Source of the DNA: Bacillota bacterium | Lineage (GTDB): Bacteria; Bacillota; Clostridia; Oscillospirales; Oscillospiraceae | Direction: 5' to 3' | Length of the DNA stretch: 29,986 bases | Assembly: GCA_023406225.1 (NCBI GenBank) | Contig: JAEXWS010000014.1 | Span: 1 to 29,986 of the forward strand | Part shown: in pieces, positions 1 through 6,999 of the stretch | How the letters are laid out: each line of letters opens with the position of its first letter | How positions within the stretch are numbered: position 1 is the first letter of the stretch | Made by a program: the position numbers and the translations under genes | Notes under the pieces: model-generated | Told to the model about the DNA's origin: nothing | Databases searched by the model: none | Seen by the model: only the letters and a program-made list of their open reading frames with translations

Positions 1-1
1 C

Positions 2-448
2 GAGGCGGAGGAGGTCTACGCCCAGGGGTCCGTGCTGGTGGACCCGGCCATCGGGGAGGCCGGGGACGTGGACACGGCGGCCGTCACCATCCGGTTTGCC
101 GGCGGGGCCCTGGCGGTGATTGACAACAGCCGCAGGGCGGTGTACGGTTATGACCAGCGGGTGGAGGTCTTCGGCTCCCTCGGCGCGGCCATGGCCGCCA
201 ACGACACGCCCACCACCGCCGTTTTCTGCGGCGCGGACGGCACCGTGTCCGCCCCCTGCCACAAGGTGATGTGGGACCGTTACACCGGGGCCTTCATCCG
301 GGAGATGCAGGCTTTCGCCCAGGCGGTGGGATCCGACCAGGAGCCCCCCGTCACCGGGGAGGACGGCCTTTATCCCGTGCTGATGGCGGCGGCGGCCCTG
401 AAGTCCCTGCGGGAGGGACGGCCCGTCAAAATTTCCGAAGTGGAGTAA
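2..448 (+). CDS. iolG: Gfo/Idh/MocA-family dehydrogenase, C-terminal part (inositol 2-dehydrogenase-like)
   Basis: Only the last ~148 residues lie in the window; the reading frame is open from base 2, so the gene starts upstream. The visible part is the C-terminal alpha/beta substrate-binding domain of a Gfo/Idh/MocA NAD(P)-dependent sugar/polyol dehydrogenase. The stretch VDPAIGEAGDVDTA followed by VIDNSRRAVYGYDQRVEVFG is very close to what I recall of inositol 2-dehydrogenases, which oxidise myo-inositol to 2-keto-myo-inositol. The Rossmann NAD-binding domain and the EKP motif are outside the window. The next gene, a TIM-barrel isomerase, starts 13 bases after the stop, suggesting one sugar/polyol operon. 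A related dehydrogenase for another inositol isomer or a sugar acid cannot be excluded. Confidence 0.8.
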   Translation, partial: EAEEVYAQGSVLVDPAIGEAGDVDTAAVTIRFAGGALAVIDNSRRAVYGYDQRVEVFGSLGAAMAANDTPTTAVFCGADGTVSAPCHKVMWDRYTGAFIREMQAFAQAVGSDQEPPVTGEDGLYPVLMAAAALKSLREGRPVKISEVE

Positions 449-461
449 AGGAGCGGTCATC

Positions 462-1250
462 ATGAAGCTGAAAAAAGCGGCCTGCATCGACGCGCTGTAC
501 GGAGAGCTGCCCTTTTTGGAGCGGTTCCGGGCGGCGAAAGCCGACGGCTTCGACGCCGTGGAGTTCTGGGGCTGGACGGACAAGGACCTGCCCGCCGTGA
601 AGGCGGCGGCGGAGGCCGCGGACATCCCCATCTGCGGCTTCAACGGGGACGCGGAGCTCTCCCTCATCGACCCGGCCCGGAAGCAGGCGTATCTGGACCA
701 TTTGAAGCGGTCCGTGGAGGCGGCCCGGTTCCTGGGGGCCTCCAGCGTCACCATCCACTCCAACGGACTGGGGGAAGGCGGACGGGTGCTCCGGGATCAT
801 GCGGAGCTGTCCCACACGGTGAAGCTGTGCGCCATGTTCTCCACCCTGGAGGCGTGCGCGAAGATCGCCGAGGACAGCGGCGTTTCCATGAACCTGGAGG
901 CCCTGAACGTCACCACGGACCATGCGGGGAACTTCCTTCAAACCACCCGGATGGCGGCGGAGATGATCCGGCTCATCGGCTCGCCCAGGCTGCGGGTGCT
1001 GTACGACGCGTACCACATGCAGCTCAACGAGGGCGGCCTGTGCGACACCATCCGCCGGTACGCCGATACCTTTGGGCACGTCCACGCGGCGGACGCGCCG
1101 GGCCGGCACGAGCCGGGCACCGGGGAGATCTGCTATTCCAGGGTGTACGCCGCCCTGGAGGAGGCGGGCTACCGGGGCCTGGTGGGTTACGAGCTGTTCC
1201 CCCTGCGCACCACGCGGGAGGCCGTGGCGGCCATCATGGCGGATGAATAA
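462..1250 (+). CDS. Hydroxypyruvate isomerase-like TIM-barrel protein
   Basis: 262 residues, the usual length of the hydroxypyruvate isomerase/xylose-isomerase-like TIM-barrel family (AP endonuclease 2 superfamily). Visible metal/substrate residues are Glu in NLEALN, Asp-His in YDAYHMQ, the family hallmark HVHAADAPGRHEPGTGEI and the C-terminal Glu in GYELFP. Characterised members interconvert hydroxypyruvate and tartronate semialdehyde, but many relatives isomerise or epimerise keto-sugars. Because it follows an inositol-dehydrogenase-like gene with a 13-base gap, it may instead act on a keto-inositol or keto-sugar acid; that is inference. The ATG is preceded by AAAGGAG. A 13-bp perfect hairpin follows the stop. 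Confidence 0.75.
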   Translation: MKLKKAACIDALYGELPFLERFRAAKADGFDAVEFWGWTDKDLPAVKAAAEAADIPICGFNGDAELSLIDPARKQAYLDHLKRSVEAARFLGASSVTIHSNGLGEGGRVLRDHAELSHTVKLCAMFSTLEACAKIAEDSGVSMNLEALNVTTDHAGNFLQTTRMAAEMIRLIGSPRLRVLYDAYHMQLNEGGLCDTIRRYADTFGHVHAADAPGRHEPGTGEICYSRVYAALEEAGYRGLVGYELFPLRTTREAVAAIMADE

Positions 1251-1253
1251 CGG

Positions 1254-1284
1254 GAACGGGAGCGGGTCCTTCCCGCTCCCGTTC
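1254..1284 (+). terminator. GC-rich hairpin after the isomerase gene
   Basis: Perfect 13-bp arms (1254-1266 and 1272-1284) around a 5-base loop begin just after the isomerase stop. No U-run follows, so it may be a weak terminator or an mRNA 3' stabiliser. Confidence 0.5.
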
Positions 1285-1404
1285 GGCGCAACAGCCGCCC
1301 CGGCCGCATTTGCAAGCCCCTTCATGCGCCCCGTCGCATTTTTTCGGCATTTCAGGCTTTTTCTTGACGGATTTTCCAAATGTGCAAGTTCCGCCGCTTT
1401 TTCC

Positions 1405-1444
1405 TGCAAAATTTATTTGCAAGCGCCGCCGTTTATGGTATGAT
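1405..1444 (+). promoter_or_regulatory. Promoter and overlapping dyad of the acn-icd operon
   Basis: TTGCAA (1417-1422), a 16-base spacer and TATGAT (1439-1444) make a good sigma-A-type promoter about 50 bases before the aconitase ATG. A dyad TGCAAA-N5-TTTGCA (1405-1421) overlaps the -35, a natural position for a repressor. More TGCAA-type words lie upstream, around 1310 and 1383. The remainder of 1285-1404 shows nothing else recognisable. Confidence 0.6.
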
Positions 1445-1495
1445 GATGCGAAAGAATCCCCGGCTGCGGCCGGGATCGCACAGGAGGTCCAACAT

Positions 1496-3733
1496 ATGAT
1501 CACGCTCCATGACAGCGGCGTGTTCCTGGTGAACGGCGTCCCCCGGCACACCGCGTCCCTCTCCCCCGCCGACGGGCGGCGGCGGACGATGGCCTGGTCC
1601 ATCCTCCAGGCCCACAACGCCTCCCCCGACCCGGAGACCCTCCGCATCCGCTTCGACGCCATGGTGTCCCACGACATTACCTACGTGGGCATCATCCAGC
1701 AGGCCCGGGCCTCCGGCATGCGGGAGTTCCCCATCCCCTACGCCCTGACCAACTGCCACAACAGCCTGTGCGCCGTGGGCGGCACCATCAACGAGGACGA
1801 CCACGTGTTCGGATTGTCCGCCGCGAAAAAATACGGCGGCATCTACGTCCCCGCCAACCAGTCCGTCATCCACTCCTACGCCCGGGAGCAGATGGCCGGA
1901 TGCGGCAAGATGATCCTGGGCTCCGACTCCCACACCCGGTACGGGGCGCTGGGCACCATGGCCGTGGGCGAGGGCGGGCCGGAGCTTGCCAAACAGCTTT
2001 TGAAAAACACCTGGGACGTGCGCTATCCGTCGGTGGTGCTGGTGTATCTCACCGGAACGCCCAGGCGGGGCGTGGGGCCCCACGACGTGGCCATCGCCCT
2101 GGTGAAGGCCACCTTTGAGCGGGGCTTCGTGAACAACTGCGTGCTGGAGTTTGCGGGTCCCGGCATCGCGGGGCTGCCCATCGACTTCCGCAACGGCATC
2201 GACGTGATGACCACGGAGACCACCTGCCTCTCCTCCATCTGGGAGACGGACGGCGTGACGGAGGAATTTTTCCAGATCCACCGGCGTCCGGAGGCATACA
2301 AGCCCCTCCACCCCGGCGAGGGCGCGTATTACGACAAGTACATCGAGATCGACCTCTCTCGGGTGGAGCCCATGATCGCTCTGCCCTTCCACCCCTCCAA
2401 CGCCTGGACCATCCGCGAATTTCTGGAGAACGCGGAGGACCTTCTGGCGGGCGTGGAGACGGACGCGAAAAAACGCTTCCCCAAGGCCTCGCCCCGGCTG
2501 ACGGATAAGGTCCGCGGCGGCGGCGTGTGGGCGGACCAGGGCGTGATCGCGGGCTGCGCGGGAGGCCTGTTCGACAACATCGACGAGGCGGCGGCCATTT
2601 TGAAGGGCGGCTCCTGCGGCAACGGCGTCTTCACCCTGGACGTATATCCTACCAGCGTGCCCGTCAGCCTGGAGCTGACGAAGATCGGGGCCTCGGCGGC
2701 CCTGCTGGAGTGCGGCGCGGTCATCAAGCCCAGCTTCTGCGGCCCCTGCTTCGGCGCGGGCGACGTGCCCGCCAACAACGGCCTCTCCCTGCGCCACACC
2801 ACCCGGAACTTCCCCAACCGGGAGGGCAGCAAGCCCGCCGAGGGCCAGTTCGCGGGCGTCTGTCTGATGGACGCCCGGTCCATCGCCGCCACAGCCCGAA
2901 ACGGCGGGAAGATCACCGCCGCCACGGACATCGCCTATGAGCCCGTCCGCCACCCCTACCATTTCGACAAGGGCGTATACGACCGGCGGCTGTACTACGG
3001 CTTCGGCAAGGCGGACCCCGGCGCGGAGCTGGTCATGGGGCCCAACATCACGGACTGGCCGAAGATGCAGCCCCTGAGCGAACATCTGCTGGTGGAGCTG
3101 GCGGCGGTGCTGCGCGACCCCGTGACCACCACCGACGAGCTGATCCCCTCCGGCGAGACTTCCTCTTACCGCTCCAATCCCCTGCGGCTGGCGGAGTTCA
3201 CCCTCTCCCGCCGGGAAGCGGACTATGTGCCCCGGGCCAAAGCGGCCGCGGCGGCGGAGACGGAACGGCTGGCCGGCAGGGCGCCGTCGAAGCTGACGGC
3301 CCTGCTGGACCGGGTGGGCGGCGCCGCCCTGCTGGACAGCACCCAGTTCGGCTCCTGCGTGTTCGCCAACAAGCCTGGCGACGGCTCCGCCCGGGAGCAG
3401 GCGGCCTCCTGCCAGAAGGTGCTGGGGGGCTTCGCCAACATCTGCTATGAATACGCCACCAAGCGCTACCGCTCCAACTGCATCAACTGGGGCATCCTCC
3501 CCTTCACCATCGACAAGGAAACGTCCTTTCCATACGAGCCCGGCGACTGCGTATTCGTCCCCGGCATCCGGCGGGCCATCGAGACCGGCGCGGAGGACAT
3601 CCCCGCCAAGGTCCTGCGCAAAGACGGCGGCGTGGAGGACCTCCTCCTCCATGTGAAGGGCCTGACGGAGGATGAAAAGCAGATCATTCTGGACGGCTGC
3701 TTGATGAATTATTACGCAAAGAGGGCGGAGTGA
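1496..3733 (+). CDS. Aconitase-family hydratase (aconitate hydratase, YbhJ-like)
   Basis: 745 residues from the ATG at 1496, which has AGGAGG eight bases upstream; the frame is open further upstream but has no better start. This is a [4Fe-4S] hydro-lyase of the aconitase superfamily. LGSDSHTRYGALG (Asp144-His146) is the active-site DSHT signature. Cys354 (GCAGG) and Cys415/Cys418 (CGPC) occupy the positions of the three cluster ligands. A swivel-type domain follows, with VFVPGIRRAIE near the C-terminus. Overall it resembles the divergent YbhJ-type branch rather than classical AcnA or AcnB. The NADP isocitrate dehydrogenase gene starts one base after its stop, which argues strongly that the substrate is citrate/isocitrate. 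No citrate synthase gene is in the window. Confidence 0.85.
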   Translation: MITLHDSGVFLVNGVPRHTASLSPADGRRRTMAWSILQAHNASPDPETLRIRFDAMVSHDITYVGIIQQARASGMREFPIPYALTNCHNSLCAVGGTINEDDHVFGLSAAKKYGGIYVPANQSVIHSYAREQMAGCGKMILGSDSHTRYGALGTMAVGEGGPELAKQLLKNTWDVRYPSVVLVYLTGTPRRGVGPHDVAIALVKATFERGFVNNCVLEFAGPGIAGLPIDFRNGIDVMTTETTCLSSIWETDGVTEEFFQIHRRPEAYKPLHPGEGAYYDKYIEIDLSRVEPMIALPFHPSNAWTIREFLENAEDLLAGVETDAKKRFPKASPRLTDKVRGGGVWADQGVIAGCAGGLFDNIDEAAAILKGGSCGNGVFTLDVYPTSVPVSLELTKIGASAALLECGAVIKPSFCGPCFGAGDVPANNGLSLRHTTRNFPNREGSKPAEGQFAGVCLMDARSIAATARNGGKITAATDIAYEPVRHPYHFDKGVYDRRLYYGFGKADPGAELVMGPNITDWPKMQPLSEHLLVELAAVLRDPVTTTDELIPSGETSSYRSNPLRLAEFTLSRREADYVPRAKAAAAAETERLAGRAPSKLTALLDRVGGAALLDSTQFGSCVFANKPGDGSAREQAASCQKVLGGFANICYEYATKRYRSNCINWGILPFTIDKETSFPYEPGDCVFVPGIRRAIETGAEDIPAKVLRKDGGVEDLLLHVKGLTEDEKQIILDGCLMNYYAKRAE

Positions 3734-3734
3734 C

Positions 3735-4952
3735 ATGGAAAAGATTCAAATGACCACGCCCATCGTGGAGATGGACGGCGACGAGATGACCCGCGTCCTG
3801 TGGGGCTGGATCAAGGAAAAGCTGATCGCGCCCTTCGTGGACCTCAAGACGGACTACTACGACCTGGGCCTTCTGCACCGGAACGAGACGGGCGACCAGG
3901 TGACCTGGGACGCGGCCAACGCCGCGAAGCGGCTGGGCGTCGCCGTCAAGTGCGCCACCATCACGCCCAACCGCCAGCGGATGGAGGAGTATCCGGAGCT
4001 GACGGAGATGTGGAAGAGCCCCAACGGCACCATCCGCGCCGTTCTGGACGGCACGGCCTTCCGGGCCCCCATCGTCCTGCCCTGCATCCACCCGGTGGTG
4101 AAGAACTGGGAAGCTCCCATCACCATCGCCCGCCACGCCTACGGCGACATGTACAAGGCCGTGGACATGACCACCGGCGAGCCGGGCACCGCCACCCTCA
4201 CCTTCCGGGGCGAGAGCGGGGCGGAAAAGACCCTGACGGTCCAGACCGTGAAGGGCCCCGCCGTGTGGCAGGGCCAGCACAACACCGAGGAGAGCATCCG
4301 GGCCTTTGCCAGGAGCTGCTTCCAGTACGCCGTCAACTTAAAGCAGGACCTGTGGTTCTCCGCCAAGGACACCATCTCCAAGGTCTACGATGGGGAGTTC
4401 AAGCGCATTTTTGAAGAGGAGTACGAGACCCGCTTCAAGGGGCAGTTCGAGGCGCTGGGCCTCACCTATTTCTACACCCTCATCGACGATGCGGTGGCCC
4501 GCTGTATCCGGTCCCGGGGCGGTTTCATCTGGGCGCTGAAAAACTACGACGGCGACGTGATGAGCGACATGGTCGCCACCGCCTTCGGCTCTCTCGCCAT
4601 GATGACAAGCGTCCTGGTGTCCCCCGACGGGACCATGGAGTTTGAGGCCTCCCACGGCACCGTCACCCGCCATTACTACAAATACCTCCGGGGTGAAAAG
4701 ACCTCCACCAACCCCATCGCCACCATCTTCGCCTGGTCCGGCGCCTTCAAGCGCCGGGGCGAGCTGGACGGCCTGCCCGCGCTGACGCAGTTCGGAGAGG
4801 CCATGGAGGCGGCTTCCCTGGAGACGCTGATGGACGGCGTGATGACCAGGGACCTGACGGGTCTCGTGGACCCGGATTTCCCCACGACGGCGGTGAACAG
4901 CGAGGAATTTCTGGACGCCGTCGCCCGGCGGCTGGCGGCGAAGCTGGCCTGA
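3735..4952 (+). CDS. icd: NADP-dependent isocitrate dehydrogenase (eukaryote-like type II)
   Basis: 405 residues, the length of homodimeric type II NADP isocitrate dehydrogenases (the class of mitochondrial/cytosolic eukaryotic enzymes), not the E. coli-type Icd. Signature stretches are VEMDGDEMTRV at the N-terminus, KCATITPN, the substrate-binding SPNGTIRAVLDGTAFR, IDDAVARCIRS with the catalytic Asp, KNYDGDVMSD with metal-binding Asp, and FEASHGTVTRHY followed by TSTNPIATIFAW (cofactor and C-terminal contacts). It converts isocitrate to 2-oxoglutarate, CO2 and NADPH in the cytoplasm. It follows the aconitase gene with a one-base gap, so the two are translated from one message and give citrate to 2-oxoglutarate. 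A bidirectional hairpin terminator follows. Confidence 0.95.
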   Translation: MEKIQMTTPIVEMDGDEMTRVLWGWIKEKLIAPFVDLKTDYYDLGLLHRNETGDQVTWDAANAAKRLGVAVKCATITPNRQRMEEYPELTEMWKSPNGTIRAVLDGTAFRAPIVLPCIHPVVKNWEAPITIARHAYGDMYKAVDMTTGEPGTATLTFRGESGAEKTLTVQTVKGPAVWQGQHNTEESIRAFARSCFQYAVNLKQDLWFSAKDTISKVYDGEFKRIFEEEYETRFKGQFEALGLTYFYTLIDDAVARCIRSRGGFIWALKNYDGDVMSDMVATAFGSLAMMTSVLVSPDGTMEFEASHGTVTRHYYKYLRGEKTSTNPIATIFAWSGAFKRRGELDGLPALTQFGEAMEAASLETLMDGVMTRDLTGLVDPDFPTTAVNSEEFLDAVARRLAAKLA

Positions 4953-4966
4953 CCCCGCCCATGTGA

Positions 4967-5001
4967 AAACATCCGCGCATCCTGTGGATGCGCGGATGTT
5001 T
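4967..5001. terminator. Bidirectional terminator between icd and the XRE gene
   Basis: Perfect 16-bp stem (4967-4982 with 4986-5001) and a TGT loop. It sits between convergent stops (icd at 4952, XRE gene at 5007) and ends in TTT on the + strand and TTTTCA on the - strand. Confidence 0.8.
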
Positions 5002-5006
5002 CGCTT

Positions 5007-5783
5007 TCAAAATTGGTTAGAGACCACCGGCCGGATGGAATAGTAATAGCCCGACAGCAGCAGCGGCACGTAAAAGTCATCGGTGGCGATAACGGTGCCG
5101 TCCTCCAATCTCAGGCCGAAGGACCGCATATTCTCCGAGATGTACAGCAGCCGCTCCACGCCGAGGGTGAGGAACTCCCCGCGCCGGGAATACAAAATGT
5201 CCTGAAAACCCTCCGCCTCCATGGCGTCCCACCGGATCTGGGCGCTCATTCCCTCCCGGCAGGTGGCTTCCACACAGCCGATGGCAAACCGGCCCACGAA
5301 GGACTTTTCCCCTATGATCTTCCTCTCTCCCTCAACAGTAACAGTGGTCTCTCCCAACGGTTCACCGTCCACATAGACCGCAGCCGCCACTTCCAGGGAG
5401 ACGGACCGCAGAAATACCCCGGCCCGGTCCAAAATGCCAAGCAGCACGAAGCCCAGCAGGACCAGCGCCGCCAGCGTCCCCAGGAGCTGCCCCCACCGCC
5501 GGCGGGTCTGCTCCCTGGTCTGCCGGACCAGCAAGGCAATGGCCTCTCTCACGGTCACATCCGGCCCGCCCTCCGTCCGCTCTCCCCGCAAAAGGTCCAG
5601 AACGTTCACCCCCAGGGCCGCCGCCAGCGGCTCCAGCAGGCTCACATCCGGGAAGCCCGCGCCCCGCTCCCACTTGCTCACCGCCCGGTCGGAGACATGG
5701 AGCGCTGCCGCGAGGTCTCTTTGGGTCATACCGTTTTCTTTCCGGGCGGCGGCGATCAGCGCCCCCGTTCGCTCTCTGTCCAT
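5007..5783 (-). CDS. Membrane-anchored XRE-family regulator
   Basis: 258 residues from the ATG at 5783. An in-frame ATG at 5831 lies upstream of the promoter and is not a likely start. Residues ~7-61 form a Cro/CI-type helix-turn-helix (ARKENGMTQRDLAAALHVSDRAVSKWERGAGFPD), of the kind that binds DNA palindromes. A hydrophobic stretch (TLAALVLLGFVLLGILD, around residues 107-123) is a single membrane span. The last ~130 residues are probably extracytoplasmic and I do not recognise them; they are short beta-rich segments ending PLLLSGYYYSIRPVVSNQF. The layout suggests a regulator sensing an envelope or external signal. No target is obvious; the gene stands alone with its own promoter and terminator. 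Confidence 0.75.
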   Translation of the reverse strand: MDRERTGALIAAARKENGMTQRDLAAALHVSDRAVSKWERGAGFPDVSLLEPLAAALGVNVLDLLRGERTEGGPDVTVREAIALLVRQTREQTRRRWGQLLGTLAALVLLGFVLLGILDRAGVFLRSVSLEVAAAVYVDGEPLGETTVTVEGERKIIGEKSFVGRFAIGCVEATCREGMSAQIRWDAMEAEGFQDILYSRRGEFLTLGVERLLYISENMRSFGLRLEDGTVIATDDFYVPLLLSGYYYSIRPVVSNQF

Positions 5784-5799
5784 TTCATCACCCAGGTCC

Positions 5800-5828
5800 A
5801 GTATCCCACAGCGCGGCCTATTTTGCAA
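5800..5828 (-). promoter_or_regulatory. Promoter of the membrane-anchored XRE gene
   Basis: On the minus strand TTGCAA (5828-5823), 17 bases, GATACT (5805-5800), 17 bases before the ATG at 5783. This gives a very short leader. Confidence 0.6.
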
Positions 5829-5849
5829 CAAACGCAGCGTGGAGCCGCC

Positions 5850-6044
5850 TCATCCCAGGTCGGCCAGGTCCTCGGCCTCCGCCGTATCCCCGGCCTCCAG
5901 ATTTTGAAGGGCCGCCAGGGTGGCCAGGGTGGTGCCGAGCTGGGTGAACACCAGCGCCGTGCGGGTCAGCTCCGTGGGCGTCATGCACTTGGCCATGGCC
6001 AGCGCCGAGGCGTAAATACCGGCGCTCCACTCAAAGGCGTCCAT
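5850..6044 (-). CDS. Small conserved-looking protein, 64 aa
   Basis: 64 residues (MDAFEWSAGIYAS...AEDLADLG). The ATG is preceded by a purine-rich GAGAGGGGGGAG ribosome site, supporting real translation. The central part, AMAKCMTPTELTRTALVFTQLGTTLATLAALQ, looks like two amphipathic helices with one Cys. It resembles a family of ~60-residue Clostridial proteins of unknown function (from memory, DUF6774; not verified). The tail is acidic. It lies between the terminator at 6097-6129 and the XRE promoter, reading the same way as both neighbours. An alternative ORF in another frame (5818-6030) lacks a ribosome site and is Arg/Gly/His-rich shadow sequence. Confidence 0.6.
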   Translation of the reverse strand: MDAFEWSAGIYASALAMAKCMTPTELTRTALVFTQLGTTLATLAALQNLEAGDTAEAEDLADLG

Positions 6045-6096
6045 CCCGTCTCCCCCCTCTCCCGCCTATGTTTATGCGGGAAAGGGCGTAAAGAGT

Positions 6097-6131
6097 ACGG
6101 CCCGCCTCTTTTGTAAAGAGGCGGGCCGTTT
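6097..6131. terminator. Terminator downstream of the flavin reductase-rubredoxin gene
   Basis: Perfect 15-bp stem (6097-6111 with 6115-6129), TGT loop. On the plus strand TTT follows. On the minus strand it starts a few bases after the stop of the flavin reductase-rubredoxin gene (6134) and is followed by ACTCTTTA. Confidence 0.7.
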
Positions 6132-6133
6132 TG

Positions 6134-6760
6134 TCAATCCTGCCTGACGAATTTGCCGGCGGGAGCATGGCAGACGGGGCAGATGAAGTCCGCGGGCAGC
6201 GTCTCGCTCTCATGGATATAGCCGCAGACCGTGCAGCGGTAGCCGCCGCCTTCCATCATGCGGTACACCGTGGCGGTGGGCGGCGTTGCCTTGCCCCGGT
6301 CCGTGAAGGCGGCCAGGGTCAGCACCGGCGCGCCGGAGAGCACCTCCGCCTCGGTGACCTCGCCCACGAAGAGGACGTAATTGCCGATCTCCAGCGTGTC
6401 GATCACCCGGCAGGCGATGCGGGAGACCATGTGCTCGGTCAGGTAGGGATTGCCCGCGCCGTCGGTCTTTACGTCCTTATCCGCGAATTTGTCCGTCACC
6501 CGGCCGGACTTATAGCCGAAGAGGTCCACCAGCGCCCCAGGCGCGTCCGCCGCCAGCAGCGTCGCGCTGAAGCTTCCCGCCGCCCGGACGGCCTTGCAGG
6601 TCTCGTTGTCCTTATTCACCGTGACGGTGAACTTGGCGGGGCGGGAGGACGCCGCCTGGTGCAAGGAGTTGATGATACAGCCGTGCCGCTTTCCCTCCCC
6701 CGCCGCCGAGAGCAGGGCCAGCGTATAATCCATTTTTGCGTATGCCTTCGTATCCAGCAT
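6134..6760 (-). CDS. Flavin reductase-like domain fused to rubredoxin (Hrb-like)
   Basis: 208 residues. I chose the second ATG (6760): GAAAGG abuts the first ATG (6769) but sits 9 bases before the second. Residues ~1-165 form a flavin-reductase/FMN-binding split-barrel domain (YTLALLSAAGEGKRHGCIINSLHQ, RVIDTLEIGNYVLFVGEV). The C-terminal ~35 residues are a compact rubredoxin: YRCTVCGYIHE and FICPVCHAPAGKF supply the four iron-ligand cysteines, with a shortened middle as in rubrerythrin tails. This is the architecture of clostridial high-molecular-weight rubredoxins, which pass electrons from NAD(P)H via flavin and rubredoxin to flavodiiron oxygen/NO reductases. No flavodiiron gene is in the window, so the partner is unknown. 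Confidence 0.85.
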   Translation of the reverse strand: MLDTKAYAKMDYTLALLSAAGEGKRHGCIINSLHQAASSRPAKFTVTVNKDNETCKAVRAAGSFSATLLAADAPGALVDLFGYKSGRVTDKFADKDVKTDGAGNPYLTEHMVSRIACRVIDTLEIGNYVLFVGEVTEAEVLSGAPVLTLAAFTDRGKATPPTATVYRMMEGGGYRCTVCGYIHESETLPADFICPVCHAPAGKFVRQD

Positions 6761-6810
6761 CTTCGTCATCCTTTCTCACAGCGGCCCCCGGCCGGTCAAT
6801 TATTGATATT

Positions 6811-6831
6811 AGTATATCAGATTTTTCTGAT
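6811..6831 (-). promoter_or_regulatory. Candidate -10 and dyad upstream of the flavin reductase-rubredoxin gene
   Basis: Minus-strand TATACT (6816-6811) lies about 50 bases before the start codon, touching a perfect dyad ATCAGA-N4-TCTGAT (6816-6831). No convincing -35 was found, which would fit an activator- or repressor-controlled promoter. Low certainty. Confidence 0.35.
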
Positions 6832-6913
6832 TTTCCATGTGGTATTTGCCACAAAATATTTCCAAAAATATTTTTCGTATCCCATGGACAACGGAACGCT
6901 TTTGGCGTATACT

Positions 6914-6975
6914 TTGTTCAACATTCAAAGACATTATATTTATTTATGTTAAACATAAGTTTTGCTAATGTCTTT
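6914..6975 (+). promoter_or_regulatory. AT-rich ade leader: weak promoter and nested inverted repeats
   Basis: The 6832-6999 stretch is far more AT-rich than its surroundings. A possible promoter is TTGTTC (6914-6919), 17 bases, TATTTA (6937-6942). An outer perfect inverted repeat AAAGACATTA / TAATGTCTTT (6927-6936, 6966-6975) encloses an inner dyad TTATGTT-A-AACATAA (6944-6958). This could be a repressor operator or a leader hairpin controlling adenine deaminase. I do not see the conserved core of a purine riboswitch. Confidence 0.4.
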
Positions 6976-6999
6976 AATTTTATCAGAAGGAGTGATTCT

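Noticed and set aside
1310..1495. N-terminal extension of the aconitase-like protein
   Set aside because: The frame is open upstream of 1496, but the segment spans the promoter and lacks a ribosome site; the ATG at 1496 has AGGAGG at proper spacing.
1433..3736. Long open frame antisense to the aconitase gene (and similar long antisense frames across the window)
   Set aside because: High GC removes stops in shadow frames; the translation is Gly/Ala/Arg/His-rich without motifs or ribosome sites, while the other strand has a clear family match.
5013..6116. 367-residue plus-strand frame across the XRE and small-protein genes
   Set aside because: Antisense to three better-supported minus-strand genes, crosses two hairpins and a promoter, and has no recognisable domain.
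6832..6999. Purine riboswitch upstream of adenine deaminase
   Set aside because: The conserved junction and loop bases of the purine aptamer are not present; only simple inverted repeats are seen.
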